Assembly: GCA_003167255.1 (NCBI GenBank) | Contig: PMTR01000018.1 | Location: 1 to 59,937 of the forward strand | Source: Bryobacterales bacterium | GTDB lineage: Bacteria > Acidobacteriota > Terriglobia > Bryobacterales > Bryobacteraceae | Direction: 5' to 3' | DNA: 59,937 bases | In this document: one piece after another, positions 45,049 through 52,632 of the stretch | Numbering within the stretch: position 1 is the stretch's first letter | Layout of the letters: each line of letters begins with the position of its first letter | Notes under the pieces: model-generated | What the model was told of the DNA's origin: nothing | Seen by the model: only the letters and a program-made list of their open reading frames with translations | The model's database searches: none | Position numbers and translations under genes: made by a program

Positions 45049-47316
45049 TTGACATCCGGACAACGGCCGGCGACGGTCAAGGTGGTTGTTGCCACCACCG
45101 TCATGCTGTCCTTCATTTCTTTCTGGCGCGCAGCAGCCATCGTTCTTAGCGACCTCGCTTCGTCGGCTTACTACGTGGGCGGCATCGCCGAGCATGCCAT
45201 CGGCAAGGCCGCTCCCTGGTTCATCCTGGCGATCATGCTGTTCTCCTACGCCGTCCGCGCCATTTACATTGAAAGCTGTTCGATGTTCGTGCGCGGCGGC
45301 GTCTACAAAGTGGTTCACGAGGCCATGGGTGGCACGCTGGCCAAGTTTTCCGTCTCCGCCCTGATGTTCGATTACGTGCTCACCGGCCCTATCAGCGCCG
45401 TCAGCGCGGGCCTCTACCTGGGCGGGCTGATCAACGAAACCGGTGAACGTCTCCACATGCCGGGGCTGCATGTCAACGGGCCTTACTTTGCCGCCGCCTT
45501 CGCCGCCGTCGTCACCATTTACTTCTGGCGCAAAAACATCATCGGCATCCACGAATCCAGCGAGAAGGCGCTGCGCATCATGCAAATCACCACCGTGATG
45601 GTGGTGATCCTGATCGTCTGGTGCCTGGTTACCATTTTCAAGAACGGTTACAATCCCGTCCCTCTGCCCATCCCCGCCAATCTCAAGTTCAGCCCGGACG
45701 CCCTGGGCTGGTTGAAAGGCACGGTGGGACCGTCGATCACGATCATTGCGGTAATGATCGGGCTCGGCCACTCCCTGCTCGCCATGAGCGGCGAAGAGTC
45801 GCTGGCCCAGGTGAACCGCGAAATCGCTCACCCCAAGCTCAAGAATCTGGAGCGCGCCGGCTTCGTCATTTTCGTCTACTCGATGCTCTTCACGTCGCTG
45901 GTGTCGTTCTTCGCCGTGATGATCATCCCGGACGGCCCCCGCCAGGGTTTTTTGAATAACCTGATCGGCGGCCTCTCCATGTACCTCGTGGGCCCGGTCC
46001 CCGTGCGGCTCCTGTTTAACGGTTTCGTCGTGCTGGTGGGTACGCTGATCCTGTCCGGCGCCGTGAACACGGCCATCATCGGCTCGAACGGCGTGCTCAA
46101 CCGCGTGGCCGAAGACGGCGTGCTGCCCGACTGGTTTCGCCACCCGCACAAGAAGTTTGGCACCACTTCCCGGCTCATCAACACCATCGTCCTGCTGCAG
46201 TTGATCACCATAGTGATCAGCCGCGGCGACGTCTACATGCTCGGCGAAGCGTACGCCTTCGGCGTCGTCTGGAGCTTCGCCATGAAGGCGCTCTCCGTCC
46301 TGGTGCTGCGCTACAAGCAGCCCGGGGCCCGCGAATGGAAGGTGCCGCTCAATTTCCACATCGGCAAGACCGAGATCCCGCTCGGCCTCATGATGATCAC
46401 GGTGGTGCTGTTCGCGCTGGCCTGCATCAACGTCCTCACCAAGGAGGTGGCCACCATCTCCGGAGTCAGCTTCACCATCGCCTTCTTCATTATCTTTGAG
46501 CTCTCCGATATTTCCAACCGCAAACGCAAAGCCGCGCATCCGCCGGAGCTCGAAAAGTTCCGCCTGGACGCGCGCGCCGATCTTTCGGCCTCCGCCATCT
46601 CCGTGCGGCCCGGCAACGTGCTGGTGGCCGTGCGCAATCCCCACCGCCTGCAGCACCTGCAGCGCATCCTCACCAAGACCGATACGCGCAAGCTGGATAT
46701 CGTGGTGCTCTCCGTCCGCCAGGTCACGCAGGCCGGTTCCGGCGAACACGGGCTCGACACCGACCAGATCTTCTCCGACGACGAAACCACCGTCTTCACC
46801 CAAGTCGTAACGCTCGCCGAAAAAGCCGGCAAACACGTCGAGCTGATGGTAGTGCCCGGCTCCGACCCGTATGAGGCCGTGGTGCAGACCGCGGCGCGGC
46901 TGACATCCTCGCGCATTGTGATGGGACTTTCGCCCAAGCTCACGCCCTCCGAGCAGGGCGAACTGGTGGGCCGCTATTGGGAACAGTTGCCGGAGCCGCG
47001 TCCTTCGCTGTCGCTCGAAATCGTCCTCGAAAATCAAAAGGACACGGTCTTCTTCAACCTCGGCCCGCATCCCCCGCGGCTTTGGCCGGAGGACATCGAG
47101 CTGGCGCACCACCTCTGGCTGGAGCTCAGCGGCATGGGCCCCGGCGCCAAGCTGCACCACCGCGACATCATCGGCGTCGCGCTACGCCGCATGAGTGACG
47201 AATTCCACTCCGACCGTTACCAGGAAGTGATCGGCGACGTGCTCCGCGAAATCTCCAACGGTCACGCCCCCGAAACCGAATCCGAACCTGAACCCGAGCC
47301 CCCCGAAGAGGTCTGA
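45049..47316 (+). CDS. APC-superfamily permease with large cytoplasmic C-terminal domain
   Basis: A 755-aa protein. Residues 1-490 are about twelve transmembrane helices with APC transporter features (SDLASSAYYVGGIAEHAIG, then LSGAVNTAIIGSNGVLNRVA). Residues 520-755 are soluble and resemble a universal-stress-type alpha/beta fold (PGNVLVAVRNPHRLQHLQRI, then VMGLSPKLTPSEQG). The C-terminal domain could regulate transport by nucleotide binding, as in some cation-chloride transporters, but this is inference. The substrate is unknown. The TTG start has GGGGGA about 9 bp upstream. Confidence 0.82.
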   Translation: MTSGQRPATVKVVVATTVMLSFISFWRAAAIVLSDLASSAYYVGGIAEHAIGKAAPWFILAIMLFSYAVRAIYIESCSMFVRGGVYKVVHEAMGGTLAKFSVSALMFDYVLTGPISAVSAGLYLGGLINETGERLHMPGLHVNGPYFAAAFAAVVTIYFWRKNIIGIHESSEKALRIMQITTVMVVILIVWCLVTIFKNGYNPVPLPIPANLKFSPDALGWLKGTVGPSITIIAVMIGLGHSLLAMSGEESLAQVNREIAHPKLKNLERAGFVIFVYSMLFTSLVSFFAVMIIPDGPRQGFLNNLIGGLSMYLVGPVPVRLLFNGFVVLVGTLILSGAVNTAIIGSNGVLNRVAEDGVLPDWFRHPHKKFGTTSRLINTIVLLQLITIVISRGDVYMLGEAYAFGVVWSFAMKALSVLVLRYKQPGAREWKVPLNFHIGKTEIPLGLMMITVVLFALACINVLTKEVATISGVSFTIAFFIIFELSDISNRKRKAAHPPELEKFRLDARADLSASAISVRPGNVLVAVRNPHRLQHLQRILTKTDTRKLDIVVLSVRQVTQAGSGEHGLDTDQIFSDDETTVFTQVVTLAEKAGKHVELMVVPGSDPYEAVVQTAARLTSSRIVMGLSPKLTPSEQGELVGRYWEQLPEPRPSLSLEIVLENQKDTVFFNLGPHPPRLWPEDIELAHHLWLELSGMGPGAKLHHRDIIGVALRRMSDEFHSDRYQEVIGDVLREISNGHAPETESEPEPEPPEEV

Positions 47317-47325
47317 GCATTGTGG

Positions 47326-47512
47326 GGCAGGCGCTTTCGCCTGCCAACCGCGCCTTTCCCGTAGCCAGGACTCTGCGGCAGAACCAGTACAGTTGCCAGA
47401 CGAAAGCGCCTGGCCCACCTTAAGAGGTTGTTGAAAAAACAATTTCAGCCGCCGATGAACACGGATAAGGTTTTGGTTTTCAATCTGCGTTAATCTGCGT
47501 TCATCGGCGGCT
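47326..47512. terminator. Hairpins between permease and oxidoreductase genes
   Basis: GGCAGGCG-CTTT-CGCCTGCC (47326-47345) follows the permease stop. A second inverted repeat pairs 47447-47460 (AGCCGCCGATGAAC) with 47499-47512, and is followed by a T-rich CCTTTTTC. Inside its loop AATCTGCGTT occurs twice in tandem. Both are plausible terminators in this 216-bp convergent gap. Confidence 0.55.
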
Positions 47513-47532
47513 AAGCCTTTTTCATTAATCCC

Positions 47533-48618
47533 TTAAGCCGTCTGACAGCTTTTGTAAATCGCTCCCATCAGTTGCATGTCCCGCAAGCCTTCCTCGCCGG
47601 CGCACTTCGGCTCCTTGTCGTCGAACACGCATTCCGCCAGGTGATCCGCCAGGCGGGGAAAGTGCGCCGGATCGCGCTCCGTGCTGGCTTCGTTAATCGG
47701 CGGCTCGCCCTCGACCGCCGCGGTGAGGTGTTGCCCGTCATATCCAAAGGCATTCTCCACATGAATGACGCCGCGCGAGCCGAACACGCGGAAGAAACCC
47801 GTCAGATTCGCCCCATAGGTGGTATTGCAACTGGCCACCGCGCCGGAGGGAAACTTCATGCTCCACGAAAGATTCTCCTCCACTTCCCGAAAGCGCCCGT
47901 CCTGGTCGATCACCGACGAATAGGCCTGCACTCCCACCGGCTCCTCGCCGGTCAGGTACCGGCAGGCATTCAGCGAGTAGATGCCCACGTCCATCAGCGG
48001 GCCGCCGCCGGCCAGCTTCCGGTTGAGCCGCCACTCCCCCGCGGCGATGTTGAATCCGAAGCCGGTGCTGATGGCCTCCACCTTCCCCAGCTTGCCGCTG
48101 CGAATCAGCCCGACCGCGCGCAGATTGATCGGTTCGAACTGGCAGCGGTAAGCGATCATGAGCTTGCGCCGGGCCGCGCGGCAGGCGTCCACCATGGCCT
48201 GGGCATCCGCCGCCGACGTGGCCATGGGCTTCTCGCACAACACGTGCTTCGCCGCTTTGGCCGCGCGGATGGTGTATTCGGCGTGCATGCTGTTGGGCAG
48301 CGCGATGTACACCGCGTCGATCTCCGGATTGCCCGCGATCGCATCGTAATCTTCGTAACTGTAGATGCTTTTCGCGGGCACCCCGTATTCCGCCGCCATC
48401 TTTTCGGCCTTGTCGCGGTGGCCGCTCACCAGGGCCGTCACGCGTCCATACTTCGAAAGCCGCGTCGCCGGCATGAAGTGCTGCATCGAAATGCGGCCCA
48501 GCCCCACGATGCAATAGCGCAGGCTTCGCTCGGGTTGCTGCGCGCCAATCCCTGGCGCCAATCCCCAGGCCGCGCCCATCGCCGCCATGCCGCTGAACCG
48601 CCGCCGAGTCAATTCCAT
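47533..48618 (-). CDS. Gfo/Idh/MocA family oxidoreductase, Tat-exported
   Basis: A 361-aa NAD(P)-dependent oxidoreductase. A twin-arginine signal (ELTRRRFSGMAAMGAAWG) precedes the Rossmann domain (LRYCIVGLGRISMQHFMPA) and the EKPMATSAADAQAMVDA motif with the catalytic Lys. Family members act on sugars, inositol or glycosidic linkages in secreted form. GGAGGAACGAGC directly before ATG 48618 fixes the start. It is divergent from the GH27 gene with 68 bp between, so both may serve one sugar pathway. Confidence 0.9.
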   Translation of the reverse strand: MELTRRRFSGMAAMGAAWGLAPGIGAQQPERSLRYCIVGLGRISMQHFMPATRLSKYGRVTALVSGHRDKAEKMAAEYGVPAKSIYSYEDYDAIAGNPEIDAVYIALPNSMHAEYTIRAAKAAKHVLCEKPMATSAADAQAMVDACRAARRKLMIAYRCQFEPINLRAVGLIRSGKLGKVEAISTGFGFNIAAGEWRLNRKLAGGGPLMDVGIYSLNACRYLTGEEPVGVQAYSSVIDQDGRFREVEENLSWSMKFPSGAVASCNTTYGANLTGFFRVFGSRGVIHVENAFGYDGQHLTAAVEGEPPINEASTERDPAHFPRLADHLAECVFDDKEPKCAGEEGLRDMQLMGAIYKSCQTA

Positions 48619-48686
48619 GCTCGTTCCTCCACCCGTCACAGTATCGCAAACCGCGCGGCTTTGCGCCGCATGCGAAAATACCCGGC

Positions 48687-50009
48687 ATGCGGATCTTCGC
48701 ACCCTTATTGCCCGCGCTCGCCTTTTTGCTGGCCGCCCACGCCGCGGAGCCGCCGGCCGCCACGCCGCCCATGGGCTGGAACAGTTGGGATTCCTACGGC
48801 ACCACCGTGACCGAAGACGAAGTCCTGGCCAACGCGGCCTACATGGCCAAGAACCTGAAATCCTACGGCTGGCAATATGTGGTCATCGACATCCAGTGGT
48901 CCGACCCCAACGCCAAGGCTCACGGCTACCGTCCCGACGCCGCGCTCGCCATGGACTCGAACGGCCGCCTCATCCCCGCTGCAAATCGGTTCCCCTCTTC
49001 CGCCGGCGGCCTCGGCTTCAAGCCGCTCGCCGACCGCATCCACGCTCTCGGCCTGCGCTTCGGCATCCACATCATGCGCGGCATTCCGCGCCGCGCCGTC
49101 GCCGCCAACCTGCCTGTCGCCGGCAGCCAGGCTCACGCCGCCGAGATCGCCGACATCCACTCCCTCTGCCCCTGGAATTCCGACATGTACGGCCTCGACA
49201 TGTCGCGCCCCGGCGCGCAGGACTACTACGATTCCCTGCTCCGCCTCTACGCTTCCTGGGGCGTCGACTTCATCAAGGCCGATGACATCGCGCGCCCCGT
49301 GCACCGCGAGGAAATCGCCGCGCTCGATTCCGCCATTCAAAAGACCGGACGCTCCATCGTGCTCAGCCTCTCGCCCGGCCCCGCCACCGTCAAAGACCTC
49401 AGCTTCTTTCAGGACAACGCCAACATGTGGCGCATCGCCGACGACTTCTGGGACGACTTCCGCTCCCTCCGCCAGATGTTCCTGCTGCTCTCCGTCTGGG
49501 GCGGCGTCGGTCACCCCGGCGCCTGGCCCGACGCCGACATGCTGCCGCTCGGCCATATCGGCCTCCGCGCCGAACGCGGCGACGACCGCACGTCCCGCTT
49601 CACTCACGACGAAGCGCAAACCGTCATGACGCTCTGGTCAATCGCGCAATCGCCCCTGATGTTCGGCGGCGATCTGCCCACAACCGACGCCTTCACGCTC
49701 TCGCTAATCACCAACGAAGAAGTTCTCGAGGTGAACCAGCACGGCGCCCACGGCTATCCCGTTTCCGAATCCGGCGACCGCATCGTCTGGACCGCCGCCG
49801 CCCCCGATGCCCGTTCGAAATACCTCGCCGTCTTCAACCTGGGCGCCAATGCCGCCGATATCCACATCGATTGGCCCGCGCTGAAGCTTCCCGAAACCTG
49901 CACGCTACGCGACCTCTGGAAAAAAGCCGACGCCGGCAAAATCCCCGCTGGATTCACGTTTCACATCCCCCCGCATGGCTCCGGATTGTACAAACTCACG
50001 CCCCAGTAG
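48687..50009 (+). CDS. Glycoside hydrolase family 27 alpha-galactosidase
   Basis: A 440-aa secreted enzyme. The signal peptide (LLPALAFLLAAHA) precedes PPMGWNSWDSYG, the classic GH27 start. The nucleophile is Asp199 in VDFIKADD, and the acid/base Asp is about 252 in RIADDFWDD. The TIM barrel is followed by a beta-sandwich with ending FHIPPHGSGLYKL. It should release terminal alpha-galactose, though related enzymes act on isomaltose or N-acetylgalactosamine. Confidence 0.92.
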   Translation: MRIFAPLLPALAFLLAAHAAEPPAATPPMGWNSWDSYGTTVTEDEVLANAAYMAKNLKSYGWQYVVIDIQWSDPNAKAHGYRPDAALAMDSNGRLIPAANRFPSSAGGLGFKPLADRIHALGLRFGIHIMRGIPRRAVAANLPVAGSQAHAAEIADIHSLCPWNSDMYGLDMSRPGAQDYYDSLLRLYASWGVDFIKADDIARPVHREEIAALDSAIQKTGRSIVLSLSPGPATVKDLSFFQDNANMWRIADDFWDDFRSLRQMFLLLSVWGGVGHPGAWPDADMLPLGHIGLRAERGDDRTSRFTHDEAQTVMTLWSIAQSPLMFGGDLPTTDAFTLSLITNEEVLEVNQHGAHGYPVSESGDRIVWTAAAPDARSKYLAVFNLGANAADIHIDWPALKLPETCTLRDLWKKADAGKIPAGFTFHIPPHGSGLYKLTPQ

Positions 50010-50012
50010 TTA

Positions 50013-50075
50013 GGGCAAGCTAAAGCATGCCCCACCACCGACGAGATCAACGGTGGGGCATGCTTTAGCTTGCCC
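50013..50075. terminator. Perfect 24-bp inverted repeat between convergent genes
   Basis: The arms 50013-50036 (starting GGGCAAGCTAAAGCATG) and 50052-50075 are exact reverse complements, with a 15-nt loop and TTTT shortly after. It is placed 4 bp after the GH27 stop and 15 bp before the lactonase stop. Bidirectional terminator. Confidence 0.75.
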
Positions 50076-50089
50076 GTTTTCGTCACCCG

Positions 50090-51214
50090 TTAGTCTGGCT
50101 TGACGAACACCACCACCGTAGGCATCGCCACGCCCGTCACTGGATGCCCCACCGGCCGGATCTGGCCCGTGTGCGGATGCACCGTGTAGACAGTCAGGCT
50201 GTCCGAGCCCTGGTTCGCCACAATCAGGTAAGCGCCCGCCGGGTCGAGCGCGAAGTGGCGCGGCGTCTGTCCGATCAGCGGCGTGAATTCGAGCGCCGAG
50301 AGCGTGAACCGCACCGGGTCGACCACCAGCAGCGCCAGGCAGTCGGGCCCGCGATTCGACGCGTAGACCATCGTCCCCGCGCTGTTCATCGCGATTTCCG
50401 CCGCCGTGTTCGGCCCCGCGTATCCCGGCGGCAGCGACGACACCGTCTGGAGTTCCGCTAGGCGGCCCGCCGCCGCGTCCCACAGCCAGGCCGTTACCGT
50501 GGAGGCCAGCTCATTTACGGCGTAAAGTACTTTTCCATTGGGGTGAAAGACCAGGTGCCGCACGCCCGAACCCGGCGTCACGGCCACCGATGGCGTCTCA
50601 GCCGCCCGCAGCGCGCCCGTTTCCACATCGAACCGGTACACGAAAATGCGATCGGCGCCCAGGTCCGCCACCAGCAGATAGCGGTTATCCGGCGAGAAGA
50701 CCACCGCGTGCGCGTGCGGCCCGGCTTGCCTCTGCGGGTTTACTCCCGTTCCGGTGTGCTGCACAAAGGCCGCCGCTTCGCCCAGCCCGCCGTCCTTGCG
50801 CAGGGGCAGCACGGCCACGCTGCCGCTGTTGTAATTGGCCACCGCCAGCCAGCGCCCTTCGCGATCCAGCGCCAGATGGCACGGCCCATCGCCCTTCGAT
50901 GACACGCGGTTGACCAGCGTCAACTTCCCGCTTTTCGGATCGACGAGGTAGGCGCTCACCATGCCGGCGGCATCTTCGCTCACCGCGTACAAAAACCGGT
51001 GGTCCGGATGCTCCAGCAGAAACGACGGGTTCGAGACCTCGGCTTCCAGGCCCAGCGCGCGCATCTTCCCCGTCCGCGTGTCAAAGCGGTAGCCGTAGAT
51101 GCCGTGGCTCACGCCTCGCGTATAGGCGCCCGCATACACCAGATATTCCGCGCCGCTCGCCGCCGCGCAACAGGCCAGCGCCGCCGCCGCCGCTCTCGAC
51201 CAGGAGACCCTCAT
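50090..51214 (-). CDS. Lactonase family protein (beta-propeller 6-phosphogluconolactonase-like)
   Basis: A 374-aa exported protein with a short signal (AAAALACCAAASGA). The propeller shows repeats such as NPSFLLEHPDHRFLYAVSED, GPCHLALDREGRWLAVANY and GVRHLVFHPNGKVLYAVNEL, typical of the YbhE/Pgl lactonase family. In this family the cytoplasmic enzyme hydrolyses 6-phosphogluconolactone; here the signal peptide points to a periplasmic lactone or sugar acid. TTG 51217 is an alternative start. Confidence 0.87.
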   Translation of the reverse strand: MRVSWSRAAAAALACCAAASGAEYLVYAGAYTRGVSHGIYGYRFDTRTGKMRALGLEAEVSNPSFLLEHPDHRFLYAVSEDAAGMVSAYLVDPKSGKLTLVNRVSSKGDGPCHLALDREGRWLAVANYNSGSVAVLPLRKDGGLGEAAAFVQHTGTGVNPQRQAGPHAHAVVFSPDNRYLLVADLGADRIFVYRFDVETGALRAAETPSVAVTPGSGVRHLVFHPNGKVLYAVNELASTVTAWLWDAAAGRLAELQTVSSLPPGYAGPNTAAEIAMNSAGTMVYASNRGPDCLALLVVDPVRFTLSALEFTPLIGQTPRHFALDPAGAYLIVANQGSDSLTVYTVHPHTGQIRPVGHPVTGVAMPTVVVFVKPD

Positions 51215-51264
51215 CAAGGCTCATTACACCACGAAAGTCTCTGAAAATACTCGTGATTCAATAC

Positions 51265-51309
51265 TTGACATCAATCGCAAATTGCAATATATTAATTGCA
51301 TATTGCAAT
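51265..51309 (+). promoter_or_regulatory. Consensus promoter with palindrome over the start site
   Basis: TTGACA (51265-51270), a 17-bp spacer and TATATT (51288-51293) form a near-perfect sigma70 promoter. The arms ATTGCAATAT (51281-51290) and ATATTGCAAT (51300-51309) are an exact 10-bp inverted repeat spanning the -10 and the predicted start near 51300. A repressor site is inferred. Confidence 0.65.
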
Positions 51310-51384
51310 GGTTGTAGTTTGTCCCCACCGGTGACTGCCAGCCGATCCCATCGGGCCCGGCCGCGTCGGTCACCGGTTTTTTTT
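51300..51384 (+). ncRNA. Candidate small RNA of about 85 nt
   Basis: A consensus promoter ends at 51293 and an intrinsic terminator ends at 51384, with no gene on this strand between or beyond, so the likely product is a short RNA. It has an inner hairpin CCGAT-CCC-ATCGG (51342-51354) inside the long terminator stem. A tiny open frame (MVVVCPHR, from 51308) ends in the stem, so a leader peptide is an alternative. The next gene downstream is on the opposite strand. No known sRNA family is recognised. Confidence 0.5.
51327..51384 (+). terminator. Intrinsic terminator of the candidate sRNA
   Basis: ACCGGTGAC (51327-51335) pairs exactly with GTCACCGGT (51369-51377), and eight T residues run from 51377 to 51384. 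The 33-nt loop contains a smaller hairpin. Confidence 0.75.
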
Positions 51385-51400
51385 GTTGCGGCTGCCGCGG

Positions 51401-51440
51401 CAAGACACCGGCGGCAAGACCGCCTGGCGCTACCAGTTGG
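51401..51440. repeat. Solo arm of the 36454 inverted repeat
   Basis: CAAGACACCGGCGGCAAGAC and the following CGCCTGGCGCTACCAGTTGG match 36527-36566 with a one-base insertion. It lies 16 bp after the sRNA terminator and just beyond the end of the 69-aa protein gene. Confidence 0.65.
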
Positions 51441-51448
51441 CATGCAGC

Positions 51449-51658
51449 CTATAATCTCTCGTAACAGCCCCGCTCCGCGCCGCACTCCTCGGGGTCCACC
51501 ATCTTGCCGTCCGGGCCGACGCACTTGTAGGTATGCTGGCACCACGTGGAGTAATCGGCGCTCACATCGAACTCGGGGTTGTGGCCCGCGTCGATCAACA
51601 GGCCCTTCCACCGCAGGTGCACGCAGCGGTTCGTTCCGATTTTCGCGATCAGTTCCAT
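51449..51658 (-). CDS. Small Cys-rich protein co-encoded with a molybdenum hydroxylase
   Basis: A 69-aa protein with no signal peptide. Cys40, Cys46, Cys59 and Cys65 are spaced C-x5-C-x12-C-x5-C, a symmetric pattern suggesting a metal or iron-sulfur site or two disulfides; Cys12 is a fifth Cys. The N-terminus is MELIAKIGTNRCVHLRWKG. AAGGGG lies before the ATG, and the start is 2 bp after the FAD-subunit stop, so it is in the same operon. I do not recognise a family. An assembly or electron-transfer role is inference. Confidence 0.65.
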   Translation of the reverse strand: MELIAKIGTNRCVHLRWKGLLIDAGHNPEFDVSADYSTWCQHTYKCVGPDGKMVDPEECGAERGCYERL

Positions 51659-51660
51659 AC

Positions 51661-52632
51661 TTACCCCTTCACCGCGTTGAGCAGCGCCCGCTTCACTGCC
51701 ACTTTCGCCAGCGTCACTTTGTACGCATTTTGGCTGAGCGGCCGGGCATCCGCCACCGCGGCCTTGCCCGCGGCCTCGGCGGTCGCCTCTGTCACCTGCT
51801 TGCCGGCCAGCGAGTGGGCCGCCGCCGGCGAATCCCACGGCGCCGGCGCCACGTGGCCCAGCACGATCTTCGCCGATTTCACCGTGGTCCCATTCATCTC
51901 GAGCGCCACCGAAGCCGTTGCCAGCGGCCAATCAAGCGCCGTCTTCTGCCGCACTTCGTACGTCGCGCTCTTTACCGCCGCGCCAGGCACCACGACCTCC
52001 GTCAGGATTTCGTCCGGCCGCAGCGCGATCTCACGCGTGTCTCCGTCTTTGGGCGTGACGAAGAACTGCGCCACCGGCACTTCGCGCGCGCCCTTCGCCG
52101 AGACCAGCTTCACCTTGGCGCCCAGCGCCACCAGCGCCGGCCCCAAACTCGACGCGCTCACGAAATACGCCGGCCCGCCGCCGAAAATGGCGTGATACTT
52201 GTTCTCGCCCTCCGGCACCAGCGACTTGCCGTCTTTCATCGCCAGCAATCCGAAGCCGCCGCGGTAATACCAGCAGCGCGGCCGTTGGCACAAATCGCCG
52301 CCCACCGTGCCCATGTGGCGGATCTGCGGGCTCGGAATGCCCGCCGCCGCCTCCGCCAGCGCCCGGTAGCCCGCCAGCACCAGCGCGCTTTTCGCCAGCT
52401 CATCCATGGTCACCAGCGCGCCAATCCGCAGACCGGCCGCCGTTTTCCGGATGCCCTCCAGCGCTTTAATGTTCTTGATGTTCACCACCCGCCTGGGCGC
52501 GTGCAGGTTTTCCTTCATCAGGCTGATGAGGTCCGTCCCGCCCGCCAGCACATCGGCTTCGCCCCACTGCGCGGCCAGTTGGCCTACCGCTTCCTCGACC
52601 GTCGCCGGGTTGGCATACGCAAAGGATTCCAT
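51661..52632 (-). CDS. Molybdenum hydroxylase FAD-binding subunit (PaoB/YagS-like)
   Basis: A 323-aa subunit of a xanthine/aldehyde dehydrogenase. The FAD motifs are VLAGGTDLISLMKENL and IRHMGTVGGDL; the CO-dehydrogenase flavoprotein C-domain follows. Cys115 and Cys120 lie in LCQRPRCWYYRGG, at the position where PaoB carries a [4Fe-4S] insert, but the other Cys expected there are not visible. The start overlaps the large-subunit stop by one base (TAATG). Confidence 0.88.
   Translation of the reverse strand: MESFAYANPATVEEAVGQLAAQWGEADVLAGGTDLISLMKENLHAPRRVVNIKNIKALEGIRKTAAGLRIGALVTMDELAKSALVLAGYRALAEAAAGIPSPQIRHMGTVGGDLCQRPRCWYYRGGFGLLAMKDGKSLVPEGENKYHAIFGGGPAYFVSASSLGPALVALGAKVKLVSAKGAREVPVAQFFVTPKDGDTREIALRPDEILTEVVVPGAAVKSATYEVRQKTALDWPLATASVALEMNGTTVKSAKIVLGHVAPAPWDSPAAAHSLAGKQVTEATAEAAGKAAVADARPLSQNAYKVTLAKVAVKRALLNAVKG

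Noticed and set aside
45004-47160. A 718-aa minus-strand frame opposite the APC permease
   Set aside because: Low-complexity His/Asp/Gly-rich translation with no family, antisense to a convincing transporter.
51308-51334. Leader peptide MVVVCPHR with attenuator
   Set aside because: There is no downstream gene on the same strand for an attenuator to control, so a small RNA is more likely. It cannot be excluded as a translated leader.
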